A DNA stretch of 64,000 nucleotides from Scatosoma sp045632265 (GTDB lineage: Bacteria > Bacillota > Clostridia > Christensenellales > Borkfalkiaceae), in contig JAZQWG010000003.1 of NCBI GenBank assembly GCA_045632265.1, forward strand, positions 28,784 to 92,783, in the 5' to 3' direction. Below, one piece after another: positions 17,419 to 25,538 of the stretch. Within the stretch, counting starts at the first letter, position 1. Every line of letters begins with the position of its first letter. The translations under genes were made by a program, and so were the position numbers. The notes under the pieces are model-generated. The model saw only the letters and a list, made by a program, of their open reading frames with translations, was not told the DNA's origin and ran no database searches.

Positions 17419-17778
17419 TTAGGTTTTCGTGAGTTCGCAACAAGTATAACCAAGCTTGTTGATGCAGTATTCTCTAATCGCCACGAACGCCGCTTCTACG
17501 GACGAAACGCTGCCCGTGATAATAAGCGTACCCGTGAATCTATCTACGAAGCCGATTTCCGCACCCGATGCCTTCATAGCAATATCCGCCGCGATAACGG
17601 CGCTTTCGTAAGGAATAACCGTCAATACGCCGATAGCGCTTCTCGTGTAATCGGTTTGCGGATCCAAACCAAGCTTCGTGTACAGCGTTTCGCCAGGGTT
17701 GGCGATGATGTGGCAAAGCGTGATTTGCTTACCAGGCACGAATTCTTGTATAATTGTCATTTTATCTTTGAGTTCCAT
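17419..17778 (-). CDS. PduU/EutS-type BMC shell protein (circularly permuted BMC-H)
   Basis: 119 residues. The first 35 include the V-P-G-K-Q-I-T-L-C-H strand typical of EutS/PduU, which forms a small beta-barrel plug. The BMC core follows in permuted order (A-I-G-V-L-T-V-I-P-Y-E-S-A-V-I-A-A-D-I-A), then a G-F-V-D-R-F-T-G-T-L-I-I-T-G strand. Forms hexagonal facets of the shell. It lies between the activase and eutP genes, late in the BMC operon. Confidence 0.9.
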   Translation of the reverse strand: MELKDKMTIIQEFVPGKQITLCHIIANPGETLYTKLGLDPQTDYTRSAIGVLTVIPYESAVIAADIAMKASGAEIGFVDRFTGTLIITGSVSSVEAAFVAIREYCINKLGYTCCELTKT

Positions 17779-17933
17779 ATATCACTCCTACGGATGATTT
17801 CCGTTTTTGTTTTTTTCATAACGCCTAGCGGCGTTGCATGCAAATACCTTAACACCGTAAACGGCGTAGATGCGAGCAAGACGAGAAGGGCGCGGATTTG
17901 CCCATCTACGATAAAGCTACACAAAAGCGATAA

Positions 17934-17972
17934 CGAAAGATAGAAATACTCGCCCGCGGTGGCTCACCGCTT
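17934..17972 (-). repeat. 39-bp intercistronic repeat with GC hairpin, copy 1 (after the activase gene)
   Basis: 35 of 39 bases match the copy at 18833-18871. On the transcribed strand it contains the perfect hairpin GCGGTG-AGC-CACCGC (17970-17956). No T-run follows, so it is unlikely to be a terminator; an mRNA processing or stabilising element is more likely. The 212-base gap between the activase and shell genes holds no other clear feature. Confidence 0.7.
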
Positions 17973-17990
17973 GCGAAGTAAATACGTCGT

Positions 17991-18776
17991 TTAACCGCCG
18001 ATTTGGCATTTAAGACCGCTTTCTTCCGCCACCGACAAAAGATATTCCATCTTTTCTTTGCTGGGCGGTTGGATGTCCTTTAACGAGTAGTTGCGATCTA
18101 ATCCCGTGTACTTGTCTTGACCTAATCTATGATAGGGCAACAAGTGGTGTTCCTTTACACCAGGGAGCGAAGCCGCAAATTTTGCAATCGCGCGGATTTC
18201 TTCCGCCGTATCGTTGAACGTAGGCACGACGGGGGTGCGGATAATCAATTCTACACCGCTTTCCGCTATCTTTTTGGCGTTTGCCAAAATCAATTCGTTG
18301 CCCGCCTTCGTGTATTGCTTGTGCTTTTCGGAATCCATGTGCTTAATATCCATTAAGTACAAGTCCAAATAGGGCAAAATTTCTTGGATTTTTTCAAATT
18401 CGGCATAGCCCGTGGATTCCACCGCCGTATGCAAACCGTTTTGCTTGCACGCACGGAGCAAGTCACGCGCGAAGTCCACTTGACCAAGAATTTCCCCGCC
18501 CGACAACGTCACGCCACCACCACTTCTACGATAGTATTGTGCGTCCGCAAGAATTTCGGGCATAATTTCTTCCACCGTCACGTCCTTGCCGACGATTTTT
18601 TCTTTGCCGTTTTCCACCATCGTTTGGATGGCGTATTCTTGCGATTCGGGGTTGCAACACCATGCGCAACGCATATAACAGCCTTTGAAGAATACGATGG
18701 TGCGGATTCCCCTTCCGTCATGGATGGAGAACCGCTGAATATTAAATATTCTTCCTTTCGTATCGTAAATGCTCAT
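17991..18776 (-). CDS. Glycyl-radical enzyme activating enzyme (radical SAM), short form
   Basis: 261 residues with the activase-type radical-SAM motif C-Y-M-R-C-A-W-C (Cys33, Cys37, Cys40), the G-G-G-V-T-L-S-G-G-E motif near residue 88, and H-L-L-P-Y-H-R-L-G near the C-terminus, as in PflA. It should install the glycyl radical on the dehydratase encoded just upstream. Unlike many dehydratase activases in BMC loci there is no ferredoxin-like insertion with extra CxxCxxC clusters after the radical-SAM motif; it has the compact PflA length. Its gene is bracketed by the two copies of the 39-bp hairpin repeat. Confidence 0.92.
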   Translation of the reverse strand: MSIYDTKGRIFNIQRFSIHDGRGIRTIVFFKGCYMRCAWCCNPESQEYAIQTMVENGKEKIVGKDVTVEEIMPEILADAQYYRRSGGGVTLSGGEILGQVDFARDLLRACKQNGLHTAVESTGYAEFEKIQEILPYLDLYLMDIKHMDSEKHKQYTKAGNELILANAKKIAESGVELIIRTPVVPTFNDTAEEIRAIAKFAASLPGVKEHHLLPYHRLGQDKYTGLDRNYSLKDIQPPSKEKMEYLLSVAEESGLKCQIGG

Positions 18777-18832
18777 AGTGTTTTCCTTTTTAATTTATTT
18801 CTCTCTTCGACAACGCTTTGTTTATGCGTTAG

Positions 18833-18871
18833 CGAAAGATAGAAAAGTTTGCCCGCGGTGGCTCACCGCTT
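18833..18871 (-). repeat. 39-bp intercistronic repeat with GC hairpin, copy 2 (directly after the dehydratase gene)
   Basis: Same element as 17934-17972. The hairpin CACCGC/GCGGTG (18869-18855 on the minus strand) begins at the base next to the stop codon of the glycyl-radical enzyme gene, so its stem abuts the translation stop. Confidence 0.7.
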
Positions 18872-21401
18872 AAAAGCCTTGTTCCGTTCTATTGATAATG
18901 TCGTCTTGCAACGAACGGGAAAGCGTTGTGAAGAGTGCGCTATAACCCGCAACGCGTACAACGAGCGTCTTATATTTTTCGGGGTTCTTTTGCGCATCCA
19001 AAAGTGTTTCACGGGTGACAACGTTGAATTGCATGTGCATACCCTTTTGGTCGAAATACGAACGGATAAGCGCAACGAATTTCGTCAAGCCCGACATACC
19101 CGCAAGTGCGGAAGGATGGAATTTTTGGTTCAAAAGCGTACCGTTGCTTGCTACGCCTTGTTCGAGTTTTGCAACCGAGTTTGCCGTAGCCGTAGGACCT
19201 TTCACGTCTCTACCCGATGCAGGACCGATACCGTCCGCAATAGGCGTAAACGCAAGTCTGCCGTCGGGCGTTGCGCCCGTTTGTCCGCCAAGGGGTACGT
19301 TTGCCGAAACGGGATACAAACCTGCTTGGAAGATACCGCCACGGTAGTTTTTATATTTTTCCACTTCTTTGGTGTAGCTGTTTGCAACGTCACGTGCGAA
19401 CATATCCGCATCGTAGATGTCGTTGCCGTATTTAGGACACGTTTCGTCAATCAAACGCTTGATTTCACGATAGCGAGCCTTCTTTTCAGGGTCAATCGAG
19501 TTGCCCGTCGTCACTTCTTCGTATACCGTACGGATAACCGATTCCGTAATTTCTACACCGCTGTTTGCAAGCTGTTGTACGATGTCGTTCGTCACACGTT
19601 CTGCAGCTGCGCCTTGCAAGCCGTAGCCGAAGTTTGCGTTCATCGCTTCACGGTATTCCGCCATCGTCAATTTCTTTTCTTCAAACACGAGTTGCTTAAT
19701 AGCAAGCAAGCCGTCCGTATTGTTGGCAATACCGAAGCCTTGGGGGCCCGTGAAGTTGTAAATTGCGCCGCCTTCTTGCAACGATTTACCACGAGCGATA
19801 CAATCGTCAACCATACAAGACTGGAAGGGAAGCGGACAACGGGTTGCGTGCGCCGCATCAATAGCGTTGTTAGCGTTTACAAGCAATTTAATGAAATAGC
19901 TTTGTTGCGTTTTGTACGCTTCGTACACTTCTTCAAACGTCTTCATGTCCGCTACGTCGCCCGTATCAGGACCGATTTTTACGCCCTTATCCATGCCGTT
20001 GGAGAATACGAGTTCCATAGGACGGCACATATTGAAGAACGCCGCGTCGTGCCAACCGTCCGTTTTACCGCCCTTTTGCGGTTCTACGCAACCGATGATA
20101 CAATAATCTCTTGCATCTTCCAAAGTAAGTCCCCTTGCCATAATGGAAGGAATCATAACTTCGTCGTTATAATATGCGGGCAAGCCCGTGCCAAGTCTTG
20201 TCAACGCCGCCGCTTTTACCAGCAACGATTCGGGCGAGCCGTTCCATACACGAATGGAGATGGAAGGTTGGGGAAGGGGCACGTGCATAGATGCTTCCAA
20301 ACACATGTACGACAAATCGTTCGTTGCGTCCATGCCGTGGATGTCTTGACCACCGACAATCAAGTTTTGGAACATACCATAACCTGCAAAGCCGTCCGCC
20401 GACACTGCATCGCGCACCTTGTTAATATCGTTGAGTTTTACCCAAATACAATCGATGAGTTCTTGCGCTTGTTCTTTCGTAAGCTTGCCTTCGTCGATGT
20501 CTTTTTTATAGTAGGGATACATGTATTGATCGAAACGACCGGGAGAGATAGAGTGGCCGCTCGATTCCACTTGCAAAAGCATTTGTACAAACCAGAAGGA
20601 TTGACAAGCTTCGTGGAAAGAAGTTGCAGGGAATTCGGGAACTCTTGCGCAGTTTGCGGAAATTTTTTCAAGTTCCGCTTTTCTATCTGCGTTCTTTTCC
20701 TTTTTCGCCATTTCACGAGCGAGCGCAGCGTATCTTCTTGCGTAGTGGATAACCGCTTCACAGCTTTCGATGACTGCGTACAAGAAGTTGCTTCTCGTCA
20801 CGTAATCGCCGTCCGATACGTCCAACTTATCAAGCGCAGCTTGCGCTTCCGCCATAATCCCACGATACCCTTTTTTAAGTACCTTATCGTATTGCACGTT
20901 TACGTGGCCGATACCATTGTAGAAATAGTTGCCGGGCGTGAAAATGCCGTGTACGGTAAACGCTTCGTACGCTTCGGGCGCCATGTTCGCCTTTGCCAAA
21001 TCGCTGCACGTTTTGCCCTTCCAGTAAGGGTACGCCCCACGCAAATCTTCCTTCGTTTTTTCGCTGATATAGAAGGGGTCTGCCGCACGGGTAGCCACCG
21101 TTTCAAATTCCGCTTCCAACCATTCGTAGGAATATTCGGGGAAAACTTGGCAACCACGAGGGCTAACCGTAGGCGCACCTACGATAAGTTCGTTATCACG
21201 GATAACGATAGGCAAGTTTTCCAAAATATGCGCAAAGCACGCACTACGACGACGGATAATAGGAAGGGATTCCGTCTGTTTATAACTCTCGGTAACGAGC
21301 AAGCCGCGCGCCGATTCGATTTCGGGCATCTTTGCGTACAACGCATCGATAAGCTTGTCGATTCTCGCACTCTTTTCCATTACGAATTTAATGTTTTCCA
21401 T
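18870..21401 (-). CDS. Glycyl-radical diol dehydratase (B12-independent propanediol dehydratase type)
   Basis: 843 residues, the usual length of dehydratase-type glycyl-radical enzymes. The active-site loop reads I-I-G-C-V-E-P-Q with the thiyl Cys438, and the C-terminal glycyl-radical loop reads R-V-A-G-Y-S-A with Gly819. These fit the PFL2 / glycerol-propanediol dehydratase branch better than pyruvate formate-lyase, which has two adjacent active-site cysteines. The reaction expected from context is (S)-1,2-propanediol to propionaldehyde and water inside the shell. The neighbours support this: deoxysugar aldolase, CoA-acylating aldehyde dehydrogenase, PduL and shell proteins. A choline lyase is less likely because the locus lacks cut-specific genes and holds rhaAB and the aldolase. 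No clear N-terminal encapsulation helix stands apart from the catalytic domain. Confidence 0.93.
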   Translation of the reverse strand: MENIKFVMEKSARIDKLIDALYAKMPEIESARGLLVTESYKQTESLPIIRRRSACFAHILENLPIVIRDNELIVGAPTVSPRGCQVFPEYSYEWLEAEFETVATRAADPFYISEKTKEDLRGAYPYWKGKTCSDLAKANMAPEAYEAFTVHGIFTPGNYFYNGIGHVNVQYDKVLKKGYRGIMAEAQAALDKLDVSDGDYVTRSNFLYAVIESCEAVIHYARRYAALAREMAKKEKNADRKAELEKISANCARVPEFPATSFHEACQSFWFVQMLLQVESSGHSISPGRFDQYMYPYYKKDIDEGKLTKEQAQELIDCIWVKLNDINKVRDAVSADGFAGYGMFQNLIVGGQDIHGMDATNDLSYMCLEASMHVPLPQPSISIRVWNGSPESLLVKAAALTRLGTGLPAYYNDEVMIPSIMARGLTLEDARDYCIIGCVEPQKGGKTDGWHDAAFFNMCRPMELVFSNGMDKGVKIGPDTGDVADMKTFEEVYEAYKTQQSYFIKLLVNANNAIDAAHATRCPLPFQSCMVDDCIARGKSLQEGGAIYNFTGPQGFGIANNTDGLLAIKQLVFEEKKLTMAEYREAMNANFGYGLQGAAAERVTNDIVQQLANSGVEITESVIRTVYEEVTTGNSIDPEKKARYREIKRLIDETCPKYGNDIYDADMFARDVANSYTKEVEKYKNYRGGIFQAGLYPVSANVPLGGQTGATPDGRLAFTPIADGIGPASGRDVKGPTATANSVAKLEQGVASNGTLLNQKFHPSALAGMSGLTKFVALIRSYFDQKGMHMQFNVVTRETLLDAQKNPEKYKTLVVRVAGYSALFTTLSRSLQDDIINRTEQGF

Positions 21402-21451
21402 ACTGTTTCCACCTTGTTATAGCATAGCTATAAAAAATAGCGATTAAATGA

Positions 21452-21997
21452 TTATAATTGATTCCAAAGTTCTTCGTGGGGCGCTGCAATGATTGCGTTG
21501 GAAGAAAGTTGCCCCGATTGTTTTGCGTAGTTAGAACCTGCTTCTACTGCCGCCGTCACGTCGCCGACTTCGCCCGTCAAAAGCACTACGCCCTTGCCGC
21601 CCATACCACGGGAAACACGCAAATCGAAAATGTCAACGCGCGCCGTCTTCACCGCAATATCCGCAGCCTTAATCGTCGTTGCCGCCGAAAACGTTTCAAT
21701 CAAGCCAAGCGAGCCTTTTTTCACGCCTTGTTGCGTGCCGAAAAGAGCCGTAATAACTTGTTCGTCAATTCTACCCATGATGGACGAATCGATGACGTAG
21801 CTGCCAAACTTTTCCACAACGTGGTCAACCGAAGCCGTCACGTTGGAAATCGAGCCCGTCAAAATGATTTCGTACTTGCCAGGGCAAGCAGGGTGCGCTG
21901 CAACCATTTCTACGCCTGCGCTCTTAAGCGCTGCGTCCGTTGCTTCAACCCCCTTGGGTACGCTCTTTAATTCAATAACACCAATCGACTTAAACAT
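21452..21997 (-). CDS. pduT: PduT-type tandem BMC shell protein with a Cys pore
   Basis: 181 residues with two BMC domains (about 3-85 and 95-175). Residues 37-41, A-C-P-G-K, align with the T-I-C-P-G-K pore loop of PduT, and Cys38 falls at the very position that holds a 4Fe-4S cluster at the trimer pore in PduT. The second domain has the G-M-G-G-K loop, also as in PduT. The likely role is electron transfer across the shell, in partnership with the flavin/FeS protein encoded immediately upstream, with which it shares one base. Confidence 0.92.
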   Translation of the reverse strand: MFKSIGVIELKSVPKGVEATDAALKSAGVEMVAAHPACPGKYEIILTGSISNVTASVDHVVEKFGSYVIDSSIMGRIDEQVITALFGTQQGVKKGSLGLIETFSAATTIKAADIAVKTARVDIFDLRVSRGMGGKGVVLLTGEVGDVTAAVEAGSNYAKQSGQLSSNAIIAAPHEELWNQL

Positions 21998-23319
21998 TAT
22001 TCGCTATCCTTTTCAATGATTATTTTTACACCTTCTTCTATCATCACTCTACCCGAGATAGAAGCATATTGCGGAAGGGAAAGTCCGTCGCCGCTTTCAG
22101 CGATTTTATCACCTTTTTGCACCTTGTCCCCGTCCTTTACAATCGCCACGCTAGGCGCGCCGATGTGTTGACGAAGATAGATTTCCGCTTTGTCAAAATC
22201 CGTTTGTTTGCCAACGAATTTTGCAACTTTATCGTATTTTGCCACGCCGAGAATATGTTCCCAACGTTCGGAAGGCACCATGCGGTAATCTCTTTCAGGG
22301 GCAACTACGCTTTCTTCCTTCCCTACGTAGCGGAGCTTGTTTTTCGCAAGCAACGCTTTATATTCGTTGATAACTGCTTTGGGGGAAATGCCTTGGCAGC
22401 ACGCAAGCGATTCGCATACGCCGCAACCACAACAAAGGGTTGCCGAAAGCACCATTTGCGGCAAAATCGTTGCCGCACCCTTTGCCGTACGCACCATTTT
22501 ATGCGGTTCTAAAGGATACCCAAGCAAGTGGCGAGGACACATGTCCGTACAACGGGTGCATTGACAGCAAGCCGTTTCCGCACGGGCAATGGACATCGCG
22601 CCGTTGATAAATTTGGAAGTGATAGCTTCGCAACTATTCGGCAAAATCAACAAGCCTTTCGTTGTCTTGGTGACAACCGCCGTTTCTACGTCAATCACTT
22701 TACCCATGGAAGGTCCACCGTCCAAAACGGTGTGCCCTTCGGGCACGATAATATTATTCTTTTCAAAAAGTTGCCAAACGGGCGTACCTACGGGCACTTT
22801 TACCACGATAGGTTCGTTTACGTTCCCCGAAATCGTCAACCATTTTTCCGTAAGCGGCTCGCCTAATTTCACCGCTCTTGCGACGTTGTACATCGTTTCT
22901 ACGTTGTACACGATTACGCCCGCCGTAATAGGCAAGTTGCCCGCCTTTACGACACGCCCCGTCGCTTGATAAATCATCGCGATTTCGTCGCCCATCGGAT
23001 AGACGTCAGGCAACGTACGCAACGTTATTTTATCCGCCAACTTAGTGCCGTCCGTCAAGCGTAAACGCTTTGCCGTGTGATCTTTCACGCAAAGCAAGGC
23101 GCTTGGAATATTTGCAAATTCCAGCACCGCTTTTATGCCTGCCAACACCGTTGACATTTCTTTATGTAAAAGCACGTAATCGGTGTAGAGCAACGGCTCG
23201 CATTCCGCACCGTTGATGACAAGCGTATCCGCCCCGTCCGCGAGTTTTGCGTACGAGGGGAAGCCTGCGCCACCAGCGCCGACAATACCTGCTTCTTTCA
23301 TAATTTCTTTCAAATTCAT
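21997..23319 (-). CDS. pduS: PduS-type (RnfC-like) flavin/iron-sulfur NADH oxidoreductase
   Basis: 440 residues. An N-terminal G-A-G-G-A-G-F-P and V-I-N-G-A-E-C-E-P-L-L pair marks the RnfC/NuoF-like nucleotide-flavin domain, and an SLBB-like region follows. A ferredoxin part has Cys251-x2-Cys254-x2-Cys257-x3-Cys261 and a second cluster near residues 296-307 (C-C-G-C-G-V-C). A C-terminal barrel-sandwich (RnfC) segment closes the protein. PduS was described as a cobalamin reductase in B12-dependent Pdu loci; this locus uses a glycyl radical, so the expected role is reoxidation of NADH, passing electrons to PduT and out of the shell. Confidence 0.9.
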   Translation of the reverse strand: MNLKEIMKEAGIVGAGGAGFPSYAKLADGADTLVINGAECEPLLYTDYVLLHKEMSTVLAGIKAVLEFANIPSALLCVKDHTAKRLRLTDGTKLADKITLRTLPDVYPMGDEIAMIYQATGRVVKAGNLPITAGVIVYNVETMYNVARAVKLGEPLTEKWLTISGNVNEPIVVKVPVGTPVWQLFEKNNIIVPEGHTVLDGGPSMGKVIDVETAVVTKTTKGLLILPNSCEAITSKFINGAMSIARAETACCQCTRCTDMCPRHLLGYPLEPHKMVRTAKGAATILPQMVLSATLCCGCGVCESLACCQGISPKAVINEYKALLAKNKLRYVGKEESVVAPERDYRMVPSERWEHILGVAKYDKVAKFVGKQTDFDKAEIYLRQHIGAPSVAIVKDGDKVQKGDKIAESGDGLSLPQYASISGRVMIEEGVKIIIEKDSE

Positions 23320-23415
23320 ATTTCAGCCTATTTTTCGCGTTTTTCACGCGTATTCTCTATACTTTCACCCCAAACGAACTTGGCGAAAAGAGAAATTTTG
23401 CCTTTTGGGGCTTGA

Positions 23416-23664
23416 TTAGTCTACGATACCTACGATAACTGCATCGCAAGGTGCGTTCGTGTTATGCAACGCAAGTCTTGCCGAGCTGCCAGTCGTCACG
23501 AGCACCGTTTCGCCGATACCTGCGCCAACGCTGTCCACTGCAATGAGATATTTTTCGGTGAGTGCGTTGTTTTCGATAACTTGCACTTCCATAAATTTAG
23601 AACCAACGAGCGCTTCTTGTTTTCTTGTGGAAACTACGTTCCCTCTGATAATACCTTTTAACAC
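23416..23664 (-). CDS. EutN/CcmL-type pentameric BMC vertex protein
   Basis: 82 residues starting M-L-K-G-I-I-R-G-N-V-V-S-T-R-K, the family N-terminus, then a V-A-V-D-S-V-G-A-G-I-G-E-T-V-L-V-T-T-G-S-S-A motif and a C-terminal D-A-V-I-V-G-I-V-D strand. It forms the pentamers that cap the twelve vertices of the shell. It is the only BMC-P gene in the window and lies 4 bases after pduL. Confidence 0.93.
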   Translation of the reverse strand: MLKGIIRGNVVSTRKQEALVGSKFMEVQVIENNALTEKYLIAVDSVGAGIGETVLVTTGSSARLALHNTNAPCDAVIVGIVD

Positions 23665-23668
23665 TTTA

Positions 23669-24328
23669 TTACTCCTTAACGACCTTTACTTTGAAGCCGT
23701 TGCCAATCCCTGCGGCGTTGGCATCGTCCGTATCCACGTGCATTTCCAAACGGAAATCGGGATGTACGCGCACTTGTACGTCATACCATCTCGTACGACG
23801 TCTGCCTTCTACGTCTACCGTCACCGTTTCGCCGTCTTTAACGTTGAATTTTTCACCATCGGCAGGCGACATGTGAATATGTCGGTTTGCAATGATGCAA
23901 CCTTCCTTCAATTCCACTACGCCCTTCGGCCCGATAATCGTCACTCCCGCAGAACCTGCAATATTGCCCGATTCTCTTACGGGCGGTTTTACTTTCAACA
24001 CGTAAGAATCAGTCATGGAAATTTCCACTTGCGAACTTTTACGAAGCGGTCCTAACACGCGTACGCCTTCAATAGGACGCATTGCAGGACCTATCAACGT
24101 CAACGTTTCTTTGCATGCGTATTGTCCCGGTTGCGACAAATCTTTAAGCGGCGTGAGCTCGTATCCTGCCCCAAAAAGCGTTTCCATATCCGCCTTGTTT
24201 AAGTGGATGTGTCTATTCGATACGCCTACGGGCACTTCGTTCGATGCGCTTGCGCTTGCCGTTGCACCGCCCATTTCGCCAAGAACTTTTCTTACCATTT
24301 CCGCAATTTTTGCACTTGAAATTTCCAT
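23669..24328 (-). CDS. pduL: PduL-type phosphotransacylase with N-terminal encapsulation peptide
   Basis: 219 residues. Residues 1-20 form an amphipathic helix (I-A-E-M-V-R-K-V-L-G-E-M-G-G) followed by an Ala/Ser linker, the layout of a BMC targeting peptide. The PduL domain pair follows: V-S-N-R-H-I-H-L, then I-A-N-R-H-I-H-M-S-P, then R-L-E-M-H-V-D-T-D-D-A-N-A; these His residues bind the zinc ions. It converts propionyl-CoA plus phosphate to propionyl-phosphate and recycles CoA inside the shell. The helix closely matches that of the alcohol dehydrogenase gene of the same operon. Confidence 0.94.
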   Translation of the reverse strand: MEISSAKIAEMVRKVLGEMGGATASASASNEVPVGVSNRHIHLNKADMETLFGAGYELTPLKDLSQPGQYACKETLTLIGPAMRPIEGVRVLGPLRKSSQVEISMTDSYVLKVKPPVRESGNIAGSAGVTIIGPKGVVELKEGCIIANRHIHMSPADGEKFNVKDGETVTVDVEGRRRTRWYDVQVRVHPDFRLEMHVDTDDANAAGIGNGFKVKVVKE

Positions 24329-24372
24329 AACAAACCTTCCGTCTTTTTGTTGTTTTTTTCTCTCTTATCTTT

Positions 24373-24429
24373 GCGGCTTTTTGCCGCATTTTAGGGTAGA
24401 ATACCCCTATTTTAGGGTGCAATACCCCT
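24373..24429 (-). repeat. Two adjacent 21-bp repeats and a GC hairpin upstream of pduL
   Basis: 24388-24408 and 24409-24429 match at 19 of 21 bases (ATTTTAGGGT..AATACCCCT on the plus strand), each able to form a small GGGTA/TACCC hairpin. A GCGGC-TTTTT-GCCGC hairpin at 24373-24387 follows directly. They lie in the 231-base gap between the first shell block and pduL, which holds no gene. Confidence 0.6.
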
Positions 24430-24490
24430 TATTTTTGCGTAAAACACCCCTATAACGGGCTTTTTTACGACTTTTTTGCCGCTTTATGCG

Positions 24491-24538
24491 ATTGAAAAAC
24501 CCCCACAGCATCCGCGAAATTTTGCGCGGATACTGTGG
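24491..24538 (-). terminator. Internal terminator or attenuator between shell genes and pduL
   Basis: A minus-strand hairpin with a 14-bp stem (CCACAGTATCCGCG with its partner; one G-U pair) is followed by GGGTTTTTC. The single non-Watson-Crick position pairs only in the minus-strand RNA, which indicates the direction of use. It probably lowers expression of the downstream genes relative to the shell hexamers. Confidence 0.7.
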
Positions 24539-24559
24539 AAACCGTTGCTAAATAATAAC

Positions 24560-24832
24560 TTATTTAATAGCGGGAAGAAGTTTTTCAACGTCTGCGTGGG
24601 GTCTGGGGATTACGTGCGTAGCGATAACTTCGCCAAGCGACGTAGCTGCTGCCGAGCCAGCTTCTACAGCTGCTTTAACTGCGCCAACGTCACCACGAAC
24701 CATAACGCTTACCAAACCGCTACCGATCTTTTCGCTACCGATAAGAACAACGTTAGCTGCCTTTACCATAGCATCTGCTGCTTCGATTGCTGCTACGAGA
24801 CCTCTCGTTTCAACCATACCTAATGCTTCCAT
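24560..24832 (-). CDS. PduA/PduJ-type BMC-H shell protein, copy 1
   Basis: 90 residues, the canonical single BMC domain: M-E-A-L-G-M-V-E-T-R-G-L start, K-I-G-S-G pore loop at about 37-41, and I-P-R-P-H C-terminal motif. The small Gly-Ser-Gly pore resembles that of PduA, which passes propanediol and limits aldehyde escape. It differs from the copy at 25221-25496 by a single residue (Ser for Cys in V-E-A-G-S). It is the last gene before the internal terminator. Confidence 0.95.
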   Translation of the reverse strand: MEALGMVETRGLVAAIEAADAMVKAANVVLIGSEKIGSGLVSVMVRGDVGAVKAAVEAGSAAATSLGEVIATHVIPRPHADVEKLLPAIK

Positions 24833-24909
24833 TTTTAAAATCCTCCTAAAGATTTTTAATTTTTTTTGTTTTTTTATTTGTTAAAACCTTGTGGTTTTAA
24901 TTGCCTTTT

Positions 24910-25182
24910 TTAACCCGTCGTTAAGAAACGCATAACGTCGGGGTGCGGACGTGCAATCACTTCACACACTTTAACGTTGCCTACCTCCGCCGCTGCGGCT
25001 GCGCCTGCTTGAAGCGCCGCCGTGCAAGCCGATACTTCGCCTTCAACGACAACCGTCACCAGTCTGCCGCCAAGACGCTTTTCTACGTGAATAAGCTTTA
25101 CGTCCGCCGCCTTTACCATCGCGTCAAGACCGGTGATTGCTGCAACCATCGCTTGCACTTCGAGTAACGCTATTGCTTTCAT
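24910..25182 (-). CDS. Divergent BMC-H shell protein with G-G-R pore loop
   Basis: 90 residues with the BMC-H fold (M-K-A-I-A-L-L-E-V-Q-A-M start, I-A-R-P-H near the end). The pore loop reads K-R-L-G-G-R instead of K-I-G-S-G, putting an Arg near the pore and so changing its charge. It lies between the two near-identical PduA-like genes. Likely a selective-pore facet hexamer. Confidence 0.93.
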   Translation of the reverse strand: MKAIALLEVQAMVAAITGLDAMVKAADVKLIHVEKRLGGRLVTVVVEGEVSACTAALQAGAAAAAEVGNVKVCEVIARPHPDVMRFLTTG

Positions 25183-25220
25183 AAAAACCTTCTCCTTAAT
25201 TTACAAATCGTGTTTTAAGA

Positions 25221-25496
25221 TTATTTGATAGCGGGAAGAAGTTTTTCAACGTCTGCGTGAGGTCTGGGGATTACGTGCGTAGCGATAACTTCGCCAAGCG
25301 ACGTAGCTGCTGCACAGCCAGCTTCAACAGCTGCCTTAACTGCGCCAACGTCACCACGAACCATAACGCTTACCAAACCGCTACCGATTTTTTCGCTGCC
25401 GATAAGTACAACGTTTGCTGCCTTTACCATTGCATCCGCTGCTTCAATTGCTGCTACCAAACCTCTCGTTTCTACCATGCCCAATGCTTCCATCAT
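25221..25496 (-). CDS. PduA/PduJ-type BMC-H shell protein, copy 2
   Basis: 91 residues; starts M-M-E-A-L because of a double ATG, the first of which is better spaced from AAGGAG. Otherwise nearly the same as the protein of 24560-24832, with Cys replacing Ser in the helix motif V-E-A-G-C. Silent differences between the two genes cluster in their 5' halves, while the 3' halves are almost identical, which suggests gene conversion. It has the same G-S-G pore, so it probably mixes into the same hexamers. Confidence 0.95.
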   Translation of the reverse strand: MMEALGMVETRGLVAAIEAADAMVKAANVVLIGSEKIGSGLVSVMVRGDVGAVKAAVEAGCAAATSLGEVIATHVIPRPHADVEKLLPAIK

Positions 25497-25538
25497 TTTT
25501 GTAATTCTCCTTGAATTTTATTTTATTTTTTTATTTTT

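Noticed and set aside
18870..21401. Choline TMA-lyase (CutC) or pyruvate formate-lyase.
   Set aside because: A single active-site Cys excludes pyruvate formate-lyase, and the locus holds rhamnose genes and a lactaldehyde-forming aldolase, not cut genes.
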